Assembly: GCF_014651955.1 (NCBI RefSeq)
Contig: NZ_BMXW01000022.1
Span: forward strand, 453-64,271
Length of the DNA stretch: 63,819 nt
Reading direction: 5' to 3'
Origin: Shewanella fodinae
Lineage (GTDB): Bacteria > Pseudomonadota > Gammaproteobacteria > Enterobacterales > Shewanellaceae
Positions within the stretch are counted from its first letter, which is position 1. Every line of letters begins with the position of its first letter. Below are positions 8,641 to 19,560 of this stretch, piece by piece. Under the pieces are notes generated by a model. That model was not told where the DNA came from. It searched no databases and was given only the letters and a program-made list of their open reading frames with translations. Both the position numbers and the translations under genes were made by a program.

Positions 8641-9576
8641 ATGGAACTGATTCGCGGAATACATAATATTCAAACCCGTCATCGAGGTTGTGTACTGACC
8701 ATAGGTAATTTTGATGGGGTACATCGTGGGCATGCTGAGGTCATCGCTAATCTGGTTAAGAAAGCCAGACAATTGGAGCTGCCTGCAACATTAATGACTT
8801 TTGAGCCGCAGCCACAAGAGCTGTTTGCTGGTCAGAATGCGCCGGCAAGAATTAGTTTGTTACGCGACAAGATAGCCTTGTTAGCTGAGCTTGGCGTTGA
8901 CCGCTTGTTATGTGTGCGGTTTGACAAAAAGTTTGCTCAGTTACCACCGGAACAGTTTATTGAATCATTGCTAGTGGATAAGCTCGGTGTACGTTATCTG
9001 GTGGTGGGCGACGATTTCTGCTTTGGACAACAACGTCGTGGTAATTTCGACATGTTAAAGCAGGCGGGTGAGCAACATGGGTTTGCCGTAGTCAATACTG
9101 ACAGCTTTCTTGTGGGTGATCAACGCGTTAGCTCTACCATGGTACGTGACGCACTAGCCAAAGGTAACCTGGAATTGACTAGGCGTTTGCTGGGTCATCC
9201 ATTTACGCTGTCAGGCCGGGTTGTCCATGGTCAACAGCTTGGACGCACACTGGGATTTCCCACCGCCAATATTGCATTGAAACGGCAGGTTGTACCGGTA
9301 CGCGGCGTGTTTGCCGTTAGATTGTCTTGGCCTGGAAGTACACCGTTTGATGGGGTGGCGAATGTTGGCTTTCGTCCAACAGTGAAAGGCCAGAACTGTT
9401 TGCTGGAGGTTAATTTATTTGATTTTTCCGGCGATCTCTATGGGCAACGGGTAGAAGTGGAATTGGTGGCGAAAATTCGTGATGAAAAACCGTTCCACTC
9501 ACTGGATGCTCTGCAAAAACAGATTATGAATGATGCTGACAAGGTCAAGGCTTTGCTTAGCAATGACGCAGGCTGA
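8641..9576 (+). CDS. ribF: Bifunctional riboflavin kinase / FAD synthetase
   Basis: 311-residue enzyme making FMN from riboflavin and then FAD. Seen: the N-terminal nucleotidylyltransferase domain with GNFDGVHRGH (residues 21-30) and, later, VSSTMVRDAL; the C-terminal flavokinase domain opening with SGRVVHGQQLGRTLGFPTANI and containing GVANVGFRPTV. Both domains look intact. No clear Shine-Dalgarno precedes the ATG at 8641, which may limit translation. It is 30 bases ahead of ileS and probably cotranscribed. No FMN riboswitch fits in the 58-base gap upstream. Confidence 0.97.
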   Translation: MELIRGIHNIQTRHRGCVLTIGNFDGVHRGHAEVIANLVKKARQLELPATLMTFEPQPQELFAGQNAPARISLLRDKIALLAELGVDRLLCVRFDKKFAQLPPEQFIESLLVDKLGVRYLVVGDDFCFGQQRRGNFDMLKQAGEQHGFAVVNTDSFLVGDQRVSSTMVRDALAKGNLELTRRLLGHPFTLSGRVVHGQQLGRTLGFPTANIALKRQVVPVRGVFAVRLSWPGSTPFDGVANVGFRPTVKGQNCLLEVNLFDFSGDLYGQRVEVELVAKIRDEKPFHSLDALQKQIMNDADKVKALLSNDAG

Positions 9577-9606
9577 GTCATCAGTCAAATATATGGTAAA
9601 GGATCA

Positions 9607-12426
9607 ATGAGCGACTATAAATCAACTTTGAATCTGCCGGAAACCGAGTTTCCGATGCGTGGTAACCTGGCAAATCGGGAACCTGAGATGCTGCAGCGCT
9701 GGAACGACGACCAGTTGTATCAGCAGATCCGCAACAGCCGTAGTGGCCGTGACATGTTTATTCTGCACGATGGCCCTCCATACGCGAACGGTGAAATTCA
9801 TATTGGTCACTCACTGAATAAAATTATTAAAGACATCATTGTAAAATCTAAGACCATGTCTGGCTTTGATGCACCCTACGTTCCAGGGTGGGACTGCCAT
9901 GGTCTGCCGATTGAGCTGAAAGTTGAACAGAAAGTCGGTAAACCTGGACAAAAGATTTCCGCTGCTGAATTTCGTGAGCATTGTCGAAAGTATGCGATGA
10001 GCCAAGTCGAGATCCAGCGTGAAGGGTTTATTCGTTTAGGTGTCTTAGGGGATTGGTACAATCCTTACCTCACCATGAACTTTGATACGGAAGCCAACAT
10101 CGTCCGTTCGCTGGCCAAAGTTATAAGCAATGGTCATCTGCAAAAAGGCGTAAAACCCGTGCACTGGTGTACCGATTGTGGCTCGGCATTGGCTGAAGCG
10201 GAAGTGGAATACGAAGACCGTACGTCACCTGCAATTGATGTGGCATTTGTTGCTGCTGAACCGGAAAAAATTGCCGTTGCCTTTGGTGTCGGCGCCGTAA
10301 CCGCGCCTGCCATGGTGATCTGGACCACGACACCTTGGACCATGCCGGCTAACCGCGCCTTGTGTGTCAGTCCAGAGCTGGATTATGTGCTGGTGGAAGC
10401 TGAACTAGAACAAGGCAAGAGAACGCTGGTACTGGCTGAAGCGTTGTATGAAGAGTGTCTACAACGTTATGGTGCCACAGCCACCCAAGTACTGGGACGT
10501 TGCAAAGGTGAGGCGCTAGAGCTGATCCGCTTCCAGCATCCGTTTTATGATTTTACCGTGCCAGTGGTACTGGGTGACCACGTTACTACTGATTCGGGTA
10601 CTGGTATCGTTCACACCGCGCCTGGACACGGTCAAGATGACTTTGTGGTGGGTCAAAAATATGGTTTGGAAGTCGCCAATCCGGTAGGTGATAACGGCGT
10701 CTATAAAGATGACACCCCGTTGTTTGCCGGCAAGCATGTGTTCAAAGCCAATGATGACGTGGTTGCTGTATTGAAGGAACGCGGCGCGTTGCTGCATTAT
10801 CAGGCCTATCGTCACAGCTATCCGCATTGCTGGCGCCACAAGACACCGATTATTTTCCGAGCTACACCGCAATGGTTTATCTCTATGGATAACAAAGGGT
10901 TGCGTCGTGATGCGTTGAAGGAAATCGAACAGACGCAATGGATCCCTGACTGGGGTGAAGGGCGTATTGAAAAAATGGTCGCTAACCGCCCTGACTGGTG
11001 TATTTCCCGCCAGCGTACTTGGGGCGTGCCGATCACCTTGTTTGTCCATAAAGATACCGATGAATTGCATCCAGACAGTGTTGCTCTGATGGAAAAAGTA
11101 GCTGAACGTATTGAACAGCAGGGCATTCAGGCGTGGTGGGATTTAGATATCGAAGAGTTGCTGGGGAGCGATGCTGACAACTATCGCAAAGTCACTGACA
11201 CGCTGGATGTGTGGTATGACTCAGGCTCAACTTTCGCTACCGTTGTTGCTACTCGTCCAGAGTTTCGTGGTCAGAGCGCTGATCTTTACATGGAAGGCTC
11301 CGATCAACACCGTGGCTGGTTTATGTCGTCGCTGATGCTGTCTACTGCCATGAATGGCAAAGCGCCTTACAAGCAGGTGTTGACCCATGGCTTTACCGTG
11401 GATGCCAAAGGTCGCAAGATGTCCAAGTCCCTTGGTAACGTGATTCCTCCGCAACAGGTGATCAATAAGCTAGGTGCTGACATTCTGCGTTTGTGGGTGG
11501 CGTCGACCGATTACAGCGGTGAAATGACCGTATCCGAGGAAGTGTTTAAACGTAGTTCGGATGCTTACCGCCGTATCCGTAATACTGCCCGTTTCCTGTT
11601 GGCGAATTTGAATGGTTTCAACCCAGAAACGGATACCATCGCCATTGAACAGATGGTGGCATTGGATCGCTGGGTGGTGCGCCGTGCCGCCGCATTGCAG
11701 CAAGAGTTACTGGAAGCCTACAACAGTTATAGCTTCCATATCGTAGTGCAGAAGCTGATGCAGTTCTGTTCCGTGGAATTGGGTAGTTTCTATCTGGATA
11801 TCATCAAGGATCGTCAGTACACCGCGAAAAGTGATGGTCATGCCCGCCGTAGCTGCCAGTCAGCACTGTTCCTGATTGCTGAAGCCATGGTGCGCTGGAT
11901 TGCGCCAATTCTGAGCTTTACTGCTGATGAAATCTGGCAGTTAATGCCGGGCAAACGTGACACTTATGTGTTTACCCAAGAATGGTATGACGGGTTGCAA
12001 TCAGTCACTGTGGAAAATGATCTCAGCGATGATTATTGGCAACAATTGCTGCAAGTGCGTGATGAAGTGAATAAAGCGCTAGAGCAGGGGCGTCGCGATC
12101 AATTGATCGGTGGTGCCTTAGAAGCAGAAGTTACTCTGTACGCTGATGATGCTTTGGCAAATGCCTTGGCAACGATTGGAGATGAACTACGTTTTGTGCT
12201 TCTGACCTCTAAAGCCACTGTGCAGCCGTTGGCACAAGCACCTGATAACGCAACCGCTACTGAAATGTCAGCGTTGAAACTGCAGGTTGTTAAAGCCACG
12301 GCTGAGAAATGTGAACGTTGTTGGCACCACCGTGAAGATGTTGGCGTTAATCCGGCGCATCCGCATCTGTGTGGTCGTTGTGTCACTAACATTGAGGGAG
12401 AAGGCGAACAGCGTTTGTTCGCTTAA
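9607..12426 (+). CDS. ileS: Isoleucyl-tRNA synthetase
   Basis: 939-residue class I aminoacyl-tRNA synthetase that charges tRNA-Ile and edits valine. Seen: the HIGH signature in [13 protein letters not shown] near residue 60, the editing-domain segment [12 protein letters not shown], the KMSKS signature in [10 protein letters not shown] at about residue 605, and a C-terminal zinc site CERCWHH ... CGRC. Length matches E. coli (938), so this is the bacterial mupirocin-sensitive type. RBS AAAGGA precedes the ATG. Middle of the ribF-ileS-lspA-fkpB-ispH operon. Confidence 0.98.
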   Translation: MSDYKSTLNLPETEFPMRGNLANREPEMLQRWNDDQLYQQIRNSRSGRDMFILHDGPPYANGEIHIGHSLNKIIKDIIVKSKTMSGFDAPYVPGWDCHGLPIELKVEQKVGKPGQKISAAEFREHCRKYAMSQVEIQREGFIRLGVLGDWYNPYLTMNFDTEANIVRSLAKVISNGHLQKGVKPVHWCTDCGSALAEAEVEYEDRTSPAIDVAFVAAEPEKIAVAFGVGAVTAPAMVIWTTTPWTMPANRALCVSPELDYVLVEAELEQGKRTLVLAEALYEECLQRYGATATQVLGRCKGEALELIRFQHPFYDFTVPVVLGDHVTTDSGTGIVHTAPGHGQDDFVVGQKYGLEVANPVGDNGVYKDDTPLFAGKHVFKANDDVVAVLKERGALLHYQAYRHSYPHCWRHKTPIIFRATPQWFISMDNKGLRRDALKEIEQTQWIPDWGEGRIEKMVANRPDWCISRQRTWGVPITLFVHKDTDELHPDSVALMEKVAERIEQQGIQAWWDLDIEELLGSDADNYRKVTDTLDVWYDSGSTFATVVATRPEFRGQSADLYMEGSDQHRGWFMSSLMLSTAMNGKAPYKQVLTHGFTVDAKGRKMSKSLGNVIPPQQVINKLGADILRLWVASTDYSGEMTVSEEVFKRSSDAYRRIRNTARFLLANLNGFNPETDTIAIEQMVALDRWVVRRAAALQQELLEAYNSYSFHIVVQKLMQFCSVELGSFYLDIIKDRQYTAKSDGHARRSCQSALFLIAEAMVRWIAPILSFTADEIWQLMPGKRDTYVFTQEWYDGLQSVTVENDLSDDYWQQLLQVRDEVNKALEQGRRDQLIGGALEAEVTLYADDALANALATIGDELRFVLLTSKATVQPLAQAPDNATATEMSALKLQVVKATAEKCERCWHHREDVGVNPAHPHLCGRCVTNIEGEGEQRLFA

Positions 12427-12434
12427 GGTGCCGT

Positions 12435-12947
12435 ATGCCTGCTAACTGGAAACAGAGCGGCCTGCGCTGGTATTGGATAGTGGTGTTGGCCTTTGTGGCT
12501 GACCAGCTATCCAAACAGTGGATTCTGGCCAATTTTGATTTGTATGAATCGGTAAAACTGTTGCCGATTTTCAATCTGACTTACGTGCGTAACTACGGCG
12601 CGGCGTTCAGTTTTTTGCATGATGCTGGTGGCTGGCAACGTTGGATGTTCACGCTTGTAGCGGTTGGCTTCAGCGTGGTGTTGACTATCTGGTTACGGCG
12701 TTTGCCTGCAGAAAAGCGGCTGTTGTCGGTTGCCTATACCTTAGTGATTGGTGGCGCGCTGGGTAATCTGGTCGATCGTCTGGTGCATGGCTTTGTGGTG
12801 GATTTCCTGGATTTTTACTGGAACACCAGCCACTATCCGGCATTTAATATTGCCGACTCCGCCATATGTGTTGGGGCAGTGTTGATTGTGTGGGAGGCGT
12901 TTTTTGGTGATAAAACTGATCAGCAGCCCGCCAGTAGTAAGGAATAA
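12435..12947 (+). CDS. lspA: Lipoprotein signal peptidase (signal peptidase II)
   Basis: 170-residue inner-membrane aspartic peptidase that cleaves prolipoprotein signal peptides after Cys lipidation. Seen: four hydrophobic segments; the conserved NYGAAFSFL; and the two catalytic aspartates in GNLVDRLVHG and FNIADSAI. Length equals the family norm. It lies eight bases after ileS. Its products in this window would include the several lipoproteins with LxGC-type lipoboxes (Dcp, FlgH, FlgO, FlgP, YbaY and the ClpP-like protein). Confidence 0.98.
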   Translation: MPANWKQSGLRWYWIVVLAFVADQLSKQWILANFDLYESVKLLPIFNLTYVRNYGAAFSFLHDAGGWQRWMFTLVAVGFSVVLTIWLRRLPAEKRLLSVAYTLVIGGALGNLVDRLVHGFVVDFLDFYWNTSHYPAFNIADSAICVGAVLIVWEAFFGDKTDQQPASSKE

Positions 12948-12949
12948 TG

Positions 12950-13381
12950 ATGTCTGAGACCCGTTCTCTGTTGTGCCATATGGCGATCTTACTGGACGAT
13001 GGTTCCACTGCTGAAAATACCCGAGCCAGTAATAAACCGGTGCGGCTGAATATTGGCGATAGCAGCTTGAGTCCGGCATTTGAGGCGGCATTAACTGGGC
13101 TCCACAGCGGTGACAAACACAGTTTTACGCTGCCGGCCGCTGATGCATTTGGCGAGGTAAACCCAGATAACATCTATTATCTGGATCGTACCCGTTTCCC
13201 GGCTGATATGGTGTTGGAGCCAGGTGTTATTGTCGGGTTTGCTGGTGCCAATGGTGCTGAAATCCCGGGGATAGTCCGTGAGGTAGCCGGTGATTCTGTG
13301 ACCGTTGATATGAATCATCCGTTGGCGGGACAGACGCTGACATTCCAACTGGAAGTGTTGCAGGAGCTTGATGATGAGTGA
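12950..13381 (+). CDS. fkpB: FKBP-type peptidyl-prolyl isomerase
   Basis: 143-residue SlpA-type FKBP with prolyl isomerase and probable chaperone activity in the cytoplasm. Seen: an FKBP fold split by an inserted flap ([25 protein letters not shown]) and the terminal [14 protein letters not shown] typical of SlpA/SlyD proteins; the metal-binding His-rich tail of SlyD is missing, favouring FkpB. Two ATG codons are in tandem (12947, overlapping the lspA stop, and 12950); AAGGA is better spaced from the second. It lies between lspA and ispH, as in E. coli. Confidence 0.93.
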   Translation: MSETRSLLCHMAILLDDGSTAENTRASNKPVRLNIGDSSLSPAFEAALTGLHSGDKHSFTLPAADAFGEVNPDNIYYLDRTRFPADMVLEPGVIVGFAGANGAEIPGIVREVAGDSVTVDMNHPLAGQTLTFQLEVLQELDDE

Positions 13382-14333
13382 TAACACACAGGCTCAGCCG
13401 CAACTGAGCATTCTACTGGCCAATCCTCGTGGTTTTTGTGCCGGGGTTGACCGAGCCATCAGCATTGTAGAACGGGCGCTGGAACTGTTTTCGCCACCAA
13501 TCTATGTGCGCCATGAAGTAGTGCATAACCGCTATGTTGTTGAAGACTTAAAACGCCGCGGCGCCGTGTTTGTGGATGAACTCGAACAAGTACCAGATAA
13601 CAGTATCGTCATCTTTAGTGCTCATGGGGTGTCTCAGGCGGTCCGCGCAGAAGCCAAGCTGCGTGGTTTAAAAGTTTTCGATGCTACCTGCCCGTTAGTG
13701 ACCAAGGTACATCTGCAGGTGACGCGTGCCAGCCGCAAAGGCGTGGAATGTATTCTGGTGGGCCACGCCGGGCATCCAGAAGTGGAAGGCACCATGGGAC
13801 AGTACGATAATCCCGACGGTGGCGTATATCTGGTTGAGTCTTTGGAAGATGTAGCGCAGCTACAGGTGAAAAATCCACAGAATCTCTGTTTTGTCACCCA
13901 AACCACTTTGTCCGTTGATGACACCATGGATATTATTGCCGCTTTGCAGCAGCGTTTCCCCTGTATTGAAGGGCCCCGTAAGGATGATATCTGTTACGCC
14001 ACGCAAAATCGTCAGGATGCTGTGCGTAAAATTGCGTCGGATGTGGAGTTGCTGATCGTTGTTGGGTCGCGTAACAGCTCCAACTCCAACCGGTTGCGGG
14101 AGTTGGCGGAGAAATCGGGTACTCGGGCTTATTTACTGGACAATGCCGATGATATCGATGCTACTTGGTTTAATGGTGTAGGCAAGGTGGCGGTAACTGC
14201 GGGTGCATCGGCTCCAGAAGTGTTGGTGCAACAAGTGGTGGAAGCTATTGCTACCCTCGCACCAAGCGTGGTGACTGAGGTAGAAGGCCGTCAGGAAGAT
14301 ACCGTATTTGCTGTGCCAGCGGAGCTACGTTGA
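13374..14333 (+). CDS. ispH: 4-hydroxy-3-methylbut-2-enyl diphosphate reductase
   Basis: 319-residue iron-sulfur enzyme of the last MEP-pathway step, giving IPP and DMAPP. Seen: the three cluster cysteines in [23 protein letters not shown] and [11 protein letters not shown], plus [10 protein letters not shown] and [10 protein letters not shown] with the active-site histidines, and the SSNSNRL motif. Start chosen at the ATG at 13374, seven bases after GGAG and overlapping the end of fkpB; one ATG lies three bases earlier. Last gene of the operon, followed by a hairpin. Confidence 0.97.
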   Translation: MSDNTQAQPQLSILLANPRGFCAGVDRAISIVERALELFSPPIYVRHEVVHNRYVVEDLKRRGAVFVDELEQVPDNSIVIFSAHGVSQAVRAEAKLRGLKVFDATCPLVTKVHLQVTRASRKGVECILVGHAGHPEVEGTMGQYDNPDGGVYLVESLEDVAQLQVKNPQNLCFVTQTTLSVDDTMDIIAALQQRFPCIEGPRKDDICYATQNRQDAVRKIASDVELLIVVGSRNSSNSNRLRELAEKSGTRAYLLDNADDIDATWFNGVGKVAVTAGASAPEVLVQQVVEAIATLAPSVVTEVEGRQEDTVFAVPAELR

Positions 14334-14369
14334 CGGATATTGTGCGACGTTGAGGCTTGCAGTAACAAC

Positions 14370-14395
14370 AAGGCCATGGTGTAAACCATGGCCTT
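14370..14395. terminator. Bidirectional terminator after ispH
   Basis: AAGGCCATGG / CCATGGCCTT, a perfect 10-bp stem with a TGTAAA loop, followed by ACATTTTTC. It separates the convergent ispH and DUF3545 genes. Confidence 0.75.
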
Positions 14396-14410
14396 ACATT
14401 TTTCAGCATA

Positions 14411-14593
14411 CTAAATCAGGAGAGTGTCTAAATCTGCATCAAAGCTGCTGTCAATTTCCTTAAGCTCCCGCATCAAACGGTGTTTTTCCTTTAACGCTTC
14501 AATTTCCCGCCACTTACGTTTCTTGGAGTTGCGAGAACGGCCGGGTCTTTCTTCCACGTGGTCAAGCGCACTACCATAATCTAACTGATCCAT
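14411..14593 (-). CDS. DUF3545 family small protein
   Basis: 60-residue basic-then-acidic protein. Seen: RSRNSKKRKWREIEALKEKHR, a strongly basic helical core, followed by an acidic C terminus. This is the pattern of the DUF3545 family of Shewanella, Vibrio and relatives, whose function is unknown. RBS AGGAGG about seven bases upstream is excellent, which supports a real gene despite its size. It is monocistronic, with a terminator hairpin shared with ispH. The charge pattern might suit nucleic-acid contact, but that is speculation. Confidence 0.85.
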   Translation of the reverse strand: MDQLDYGSALDHVEERPGRSRNSKKRKWREIEALKEKHRLMRELKEIDSSFDADLDTLLI

Positions 14594-14726
14594 GGCAACC
14601 TCCTGTTGTTGTATGTTTTGTCAGCACTTAAATAGCATATTTGCTGAACAGGGTGCAAGTTAAATGTTTCCTCAGTGTTAAAACTGTAAGACATTTGGAT
14701 GACAGTTAACAGGATGGGCATTGTGC

Positions 14727-14755
14727 TGAAAAAAGACCGGCACTGTTGGCCGGTC
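14727..14755 (-). terminator. Terminator of pgi
   Basis: GACCGGC / GCCGGTC stem (14735-14741 and 14749-14755) followed on the minus strand by six U residues, just past the pgi stop codon. Confidence 0.8.
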
Positions 14756-14772
14756 ATAATGGATTGAATGAA

Positions 14773-16410
14773 CTAGATTTTTTGCTGTCGGAACAGGTTG
14801 ATTAAGGCGTTGCTGGAACTGTCTAAAGCTGTACATGCTTCTGTTGCGGCAAGGCGTGACAACACGTCATTACCGAGGGTTTTGCCAAGTTCCACACCCC
14901 ATTGATCGAAAGAGTTAATATCCCATATAGCGCCCTGCACGAAGGTACGATGCTCATATAGCGCTATTAATGCTCCCAGGGTTTCCGGCGTCAGTTTATT
15001 CATTAAAATAGTGTTGCTGGGTTTATTGCCCGCCATTTCCTTATGTCTAGCCAGCAGTTGTTTCTCGGCTTCAGGCAGCGAACTATCTTGTAATTCTGCT
15101 AACGCCTCTGCGTAGGTTCTACCACGCATCAATGCTTGAGTCTGACCAAAACAGTTAGACGCCAGTTGTTGATGATGAACCCCTAAAGGATTATGGCTCT
15201 GCAGCGGCAATATAAAATCGGCGGGTATCAGCGCAGTTCCCTGATGTAACAACTGATGATACGCATGTTGTCCATTGGTGCCTTCGCCTCCCCAGATCAC
15301 CGGACCGGTGGTGTAATCGACGGTTTCACCACTAAGAGTTACCGATTTACCGTTGCTTTCCATATCCAGTTGCTGGAAGTACGCGGGTAATCCTCTAAGG
15401 TAATGATCATATGTCAGTACCACATGTGACTGAGCCCCTTGGAAGTTGTTATACCAGACAGCTAATAACCCCATGATTACGGGAAGGTTTTGTGACAAAG
15501 GTGTCGCTGCGAAGTGTACGTCCATGGTTCTGGCACCTTTAAGCAACGCCAGAAAGTTATCCATACCTATCAGCAATGCAATCGGCAAACCGATAGCGGA
15601 CCACAAAGAATAGCGGCCTCCAACCCAATCCCACATCGGGAAGATATTGTCGGCATCGATACCAAATTCGGTGGCCTTTGCCACATTAGAGGTGATGGCC
15701 GCAAAATGTTTGGCAACATCCGCCTGCGTATGGCCTTGTCCCAAAAACCAAGATTTTGACGACAGCGTGTTGGTGAGCGTTTCCTGCGTCCCAAAAGATT
15801 TGGATGACATCAGAAATAAGGTGGTTTCTGGTGCCAGCATTTTGAGCTTATCACTGAGGCAGCTGCCATCCACATTGGCGACAAAATGGCAGTTGAGTTT
15901 GCCGTTCCAATAGGGTTTTAGTGCTTCAGAAATGATTTTGGGCCCGAGAAATGAACCGCCAATGCCAATCGCCACCACATCGGTAATCTTTTGTCCGGTA
16001 CAACCACGCCATTTGCCACTGTATAGTGCTTCAATAAATGCAGCCATTTTGGCTAACGTTGCCTGTACTTCAGGCACCACATTGACGCCATCCACTCGAA
16101 TGTCTGCATCGGCTGGTGCCCGCAATGCGGTATGCAGTACCGCACGTTTTTCGGTAGTATTTATTGGTTCACCGGCAAACATAGCGGCAATTTTATGTGG
16201 TAATCCGCTATTTTCTGCCAGCTGCAACAGTAATTGCATGACTTGAGCATCAATACGGTTTTTTGAATAGTCCAGTAACAAACCGCAATCTCTCGCGGAG
16301 AATTTGCTAAAGCGTTGTGGATCTTCAGCAAACAACTGTCGCATATGCGGTAGCTGTTTGCTCAATCCCTGTAGTGTTTGCCAAGTAGATGATTGTGTCA
16401 GCTTGCTCAT
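14773..16410 (-). CDS. pgi: Glucose-6-phosphate isomerase
   Basis: 545-residue cytoplasmic enzyme interconverting glucose-6-phosphate and fructose-6-phosphate. Seen: the substrate-binding [13 protein letters not shown], the signatures [14 protein letters not shown] near residue 500 and MESNGKSVT, and [15 protein letters not shown]. Length matches E. coli Pgi (549). It follows tal by 31 bases on the same strand, so tal-pgi is probably an operon linking the pentose-phosphate and hexose pools. gnd lies 20 kb away rather than next door. Confidence 0.97.
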   Translation of the reverse strand: MSKLTQSSTWQTLQGLSKQLPHMRQLFAEDPQRFSKFSARDCGLLLDYSKNRIDAQVMQLLLQLAENSGLPHKIAAMFAGEPINTTEKRAVLHTALRAPADADIRVDGVNVVPEVQATLAKMAAFIEALYSGKWRGCTGQKITDVVAIGIGGSFLGPKIISEALKPYWNGKLNCHFVANVDGSCLSDKLKMLAPETTLFLMSSKSFGTQETLTNTLSSKSWFLGQGHTQADVAKHFAAITSNVAKATEFGIDADNIFPMWDWVGGRYSLWSAIGLPIALLIGMDNFLALLKGARTMDVHFAATPLSQNLPVIMGLLAVWYNNFQGAQSHVVLTYDHYLRGLPAYFQQLDMESNGKSVTLSGETVDYTTGPVIWGGEGTNGQHAYHQLLHQGTALIPADFILPLQSHNPLGVHHQQLASNCFGQTQALMRGRTYAEALAELQDSSLPEAEKQLLARHKEMAGNKPSNTILMNKLTPETLGALIALYEHRTFVQGAIWDINSFDQWGVELGKTLGNDVLSRLAATEACTALDSSSNALINLFRQQKI

Positions 16411-16441
16411 GAGATAACCTTGTCGTCCGTTGATGGGGTTG

Positions 16442-17395
16442 TCAGACGAGTTTGGCTGTTAGCATCTGTTCCAGCTTGCCCTGATCGATGGCAAAGTTGC
16501 GGATGCCTTCAGCGAGTTTTTCAACTGCCATAGCGTCTTCATTCAGCTCCCAACGGAATTCTGCTTCGGTCATTGGCGTTGGTGCCGCTATGGTTTCTGT
16601 GGTTGGAGAGAGTTTGCGGGTGATAGTCACATCGCTAGTCGCCAGCTCTTCCAGTAATGAAGGGCCGATAGTTAATCGGTCACATCCTGCTAACTCAATG
16701 ATTTCTCCAGTATTACGGAAGCTGGCTCCCATCACTACCGTGCGATAACCATGTTGTTTATAGTAGTCATAAATTTTGCTAACAGACAGCACACCCGGAT
16801 CTTCGCTGGCCCGATAGTCGTGGCCTGTGCTCTGCTTATACCAGTCAAGAATACGGCCAACAAATGGTGAGATTAGAAATACCCCAGCTTCAGCACAGGC
16901 GCGAGCCTGCGCAAAACTGAACAGCAGCGTCAGATTACAGTTAATGCCCTGTTGTTCTAACACTTTGGCGGCACATATGCCTTCCCAAGTTGCCGCCAGT
17001 TTGATCAGAATGCGCGACTTATCTACCCCTGCCTGCTGATAGAGCTGAATAAGCCGTTGCGCTTTGGCAATCGATGCATCGTTATCGAAGGACAAGCGCG
17101 CGTTAACTTCTGTAGAAATGCGACCGGGAACCAGTTTTAGGATCTCGACCCCAATATTGACCGCGAGCTTGTCTGCGGCATCTTCCAGTCGGGTAGCGGG
17201 ATCTTGGCTCTGTGCTTTAGCCCAAGCAATGGCATTATCAATTAATCCGGCATATTCCGGGATCTGTGCGGCCTTGAGAATTAATGACGGGTTAGTTGTT
17301 GCGTCTTCCGGCTGGTAACGTTTGATTGCTTCAATATCGCCGGTATCTGCCACTATAGTGGTCATGGATTTTAGCTGCGTGAGTGTGTTAGCCAT
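16442..17395 (-). CDS. tal: Transaldolase
   Basis: 317-residue class I aldolase-type enzyme of the non-oxidative pentose phosphate pathway, exchanging a dihydroxyacetone unit between sedoheptulose-7-phosphate and glyceraldehyde-3-phosphate. Seen: the Schiff-base Lys in [14 protein letters not shown], the N-terminal [22 protein letters not shown] and the phosphate-binding [10 protein letters not shown]. Length matches E. coli TalB (317). A canonical AAGGTAATA-type leader precedes the ATG. First gene of a probable tal-pgi operon. Confidence 0.97.
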   Translation of the reverse strand: MANTLTQLKSMTTIVADTGDIEAIKRYQPEDATTNPSLILKAAQIPEYAGLIDNAIAWAKAQSQDPATRLEDAADKLAVNIGVEILKLVPGRISTEVNARLSFDNDASIAKAQRLIQLYQQAGVDKSRILIKLAATWEGICAAKVLEQQGINCNLTLLFSFAQARACAEAGVFLISPFVGRILDWYKQSTGHDYRASEDPGVLSVSKIYDYYKQHGYRTVVMGASFRNTGEIIELAGCDRLTIGPSLLEELATSDVTITRKLSPTTETIAAPTPMTEAEFRWELNEDAMAVEKLAEGIRNFAIDQGKLEQMLTAKLV

Positions 17396-17579
17396 AAGGT
17401 AATATCCTTTACTCGGTGTGCTCTCAATATCGCTTAGTACCTATTAGAAGTGATTTCGCTCCGTCTTGCCAATTCACAATGAAAAATAATTACAGTAAGC
17501 GCAAAAAAACAGCAATTTCTAAAATTACACAAAGATTGTGGTGCTAGCCAGCTAACGGCTGACATTCCTCTTGAAAATA

Positions 17580-17606
17580 AAAAAGCCGCTGGTAAAGCGG
17601 CTTTTG
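17580..17606 (-). terminator. Terminator of the OmpA-like gene
   Basis: AAAAGCCGCT / AGCGGCTTTT stem flanked by A and T runs, 14 bases past the stop codon of the OmpA-like gene. Confidence 0.85.
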
Positions 17607-17619
17607 TAGTAACGCAAGC

Positions 17620-18735
17620 TTATTTCAGCAGTGGCTGTTTATCTTTAAAGCTCATATGGGCTTCTATGCGACGGTTAACTTCATTCGCTTCTGCAGAAGA
17701 ACCCTGCATCAGTGGCTGAGTTTCACCATAGCCTTTAGCGGTAATACGAGAAGCGGCAATACCATATTTGTCGACCAGAATTTTAGCTACTGCGTCGGCA
17801 CGTTTCTGAGATAACCACAGGTTATAACTGTCTTTACCCGGCAGTGAGGCGTGACCGGAGATTTCCAGATCAGCTTTCGGGTACTTATTCATAAATTTGG
17901 CAACTTTTTCGATGTCTGCCATAGATTCTGGTTTTACCACAGATGAGTTGTTATCAAACTGTGCAGCAATTTTCAGCGTTTCCAGTTTTTCCACGTAGAT
18001 GGAACAGCCTTTGGCATCGACTTTATGGTCCGTTGGGGTATTTGGACACTGATCGAGATCGTCTGTCACACCATCATGGTCGCTATCGAGAGGGGCAGCG
18101 GCAACTACTGGTTCTGGAGCAGGTTGAGTTGCTGGTGCGGGTTTGCTGTAACCAAAACGATAGCTCAGTTCCAACCCCCAATAATTGCTTTCCATGTCGA
18201 GGGTGTTCCATTTGTCTTCGTCGAGGTTTTCATAACGACGATATTTGGCCTGCAGTTTGAGGTTTTCGGTCAAGTTGTAACCAACACCAACACCGAAGTA
18301 AGGGGCAACACCGCTATCGCTGTAGTAATGCGCACCATCCTGTTGTTTGTTGGAAATCAGATAATTCATGGCGCCAGCTTCGGCAGATAGCGCCCAATCT
18401 TTGGCAAATGGCCAGAAACCGACAAGTCCTAAGGTCGCGCCACGGACACCTGCGTCGTTTCTGATATTAGCGTAGTCCGTCCATTCAGCGCGGCCCAGAT
18501 TCCGGTAACCTAGCTCTACACCAAAATAGTCATTGAACATGTAGCCGCCAAAGATATCCCAAGCATAGGGGTCATCTTCGCCACAGGTTTTCATGGTTTT
18601 CTGGTCACAGTTCGGTTCGTAGTTGTTGACACCCACACCCGCACCTACATACCAAGGAGTCAGTTCCTGTTCTGCTGCGGCAGCGGCAAATGGTAATGCC
18701 GATACCATTAACAAAGCAGTTAATTTTGTGTTCAT
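17620..18735 (-). CDS. OmpA family outer-membrane protein
   Basis: 371-residue porin-like protein. Seen: a signal peptide ending in AAAAAEQE; an eight-strand beta-barrel with alternating aromatic residues (residues 25-195, ending in SYRFGY); a Pro/Ala linker; a short calcium-binding repeat DSDHDGVTDDLDQCPNTP; then a C-terminal OmpA-like peptidoglycan-binding domain (ISGHASLPGKDSYNLWLSQKRA, ITAKGYGETQP). It would tie the outer membrane to peptidoglycan. I chose the third of three in-frame ATGs (18735) because GGAG is six bases away. E. coli OmpA lacks the thrombospondin-type repeat; this layout resembles OprF/Vibrio OmpA proteins. Confidence 0.93.
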   Translation of the reverse strand: MNTKLTALLMVSALPFAAAAAEQELTPWYVGAGVGVNNYEPNCDQKTMKTCGEDDPYAWDIFGGYMFNDYFGVELGYRNLGRAEWTDYANIRNDAGVRGATLGLVGFWPFAKDWALSAEAGAMNYLISNKQQDGAHYYSDSGVAPYFGVGVGYNLTENLKLQAKYRRYENLDEDKWNTLDMESNYWGLELSYRFGYSKPAPATQPAPEPVVAAAPLDSDHDGVTDDLDQCPNTPTDHKVDAKGCSIYVEKLETLKIAAQFDNNSSVVKPESMADIEKVAKFMNKYPKADLEISGHASLPGKDSYNLWLSQKRADAVAKILVDKYGIAASRITAKGYGETQPLMQGSSAEANEVNRRIEAHMSFKDKQPLLK

Positions 18736-19560
18736 CATCTTCTCCATGTCCTTTGAAGTTGTTAGCTGTATATTCAGCCTTGATGGGATAATTCCCGTCG
18801 TTAGGAGTTAACTGCCAAAATTATCTAGCTTGGGAAGCAAATTTTCCACCTATGCCACAAAATTCCCCTCAATTATGATTAAATTGATCATAAATTGTAA
18901 ATAAATAGTTAATTATAAAAATATAGAGGGTTAATTTCAGCTGGTTATCTACACAATAGTTTTTAACGCTGATGTTAATACCAATTATTGAACACTTGTC
19001 TGGCATATGGCTTTAAGTGTGAGTAACAGAATTTTCTCATTTATTTGATGGTGATAGGTTGTTCTTGTGGTGAGTCCATATTGATATTTCATGAATTTAT
19101 AATAATTCGCACTAAATAAAGACTATTTGTAAGTTTTCTATAATGAATTGGCGATCTGCTTAGTGATAATCCTTATCGTCAGTGTTTATCTGATAACTGG
19201 CTTTGACAGGTTTGTACTAAGGCTTTTATTTAGGGTAGATTGAATACGCTGCCAAATAGAGCAGTTGCTGATAAATACTGTGTATTGTGTAGTTCATGAA
19301 CCAGTCAGTTATCGCATTCTTATGCAAATGGGGAATTTGCAGAGATTATAAAAATATAATTAAAACAATATGGTGGTTGCGATTTCGTGATGATCCCTAT
19401 AATGACAATGTCGTGTCGATGTGGCTATTGCTAGCGGCGACATACAGTGTTGACCATCGTTCGCACCAGTTGTCTATTTTGTTTGCATCGGGAGGATGTC
19501 TTTGGTCGCATCGGTGGTGTAGTAGCGAATATATGCCGTTGTTACCATTGAGTTAAGCGC
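18736..19560. other. Long AT-rich intergenic region between ompA-like and symporter genes
   Basis: About 825 bases without a convincing gene. It contains a 7-bp palindrome TTATGAT-N7-ATCATAA at 18873-18893, roughly 138 bases before the OmpA-like gene, and many AT runs. I looked for a glycine riboswitch, because such elements precede some symporters of this family, and saw none of its conserved segments. An 86-codon frame at 19296-19556 ends four bases before the symporter start, but lacks an RBS and protein-like composition. Confidence 0.6.

Noticed and set aside
19296..19556. 86-codon frame ending four bases before the symporter gene
   Set aside because: No RBS, odd composition with many Trp and Cys, and no family resemblance; probably chance, although its position could suggest coupling.
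19157..19560. Glycine riboswitch before the AGCS symporter
   Set aside because: None of the conserved riboswitch segments are present.
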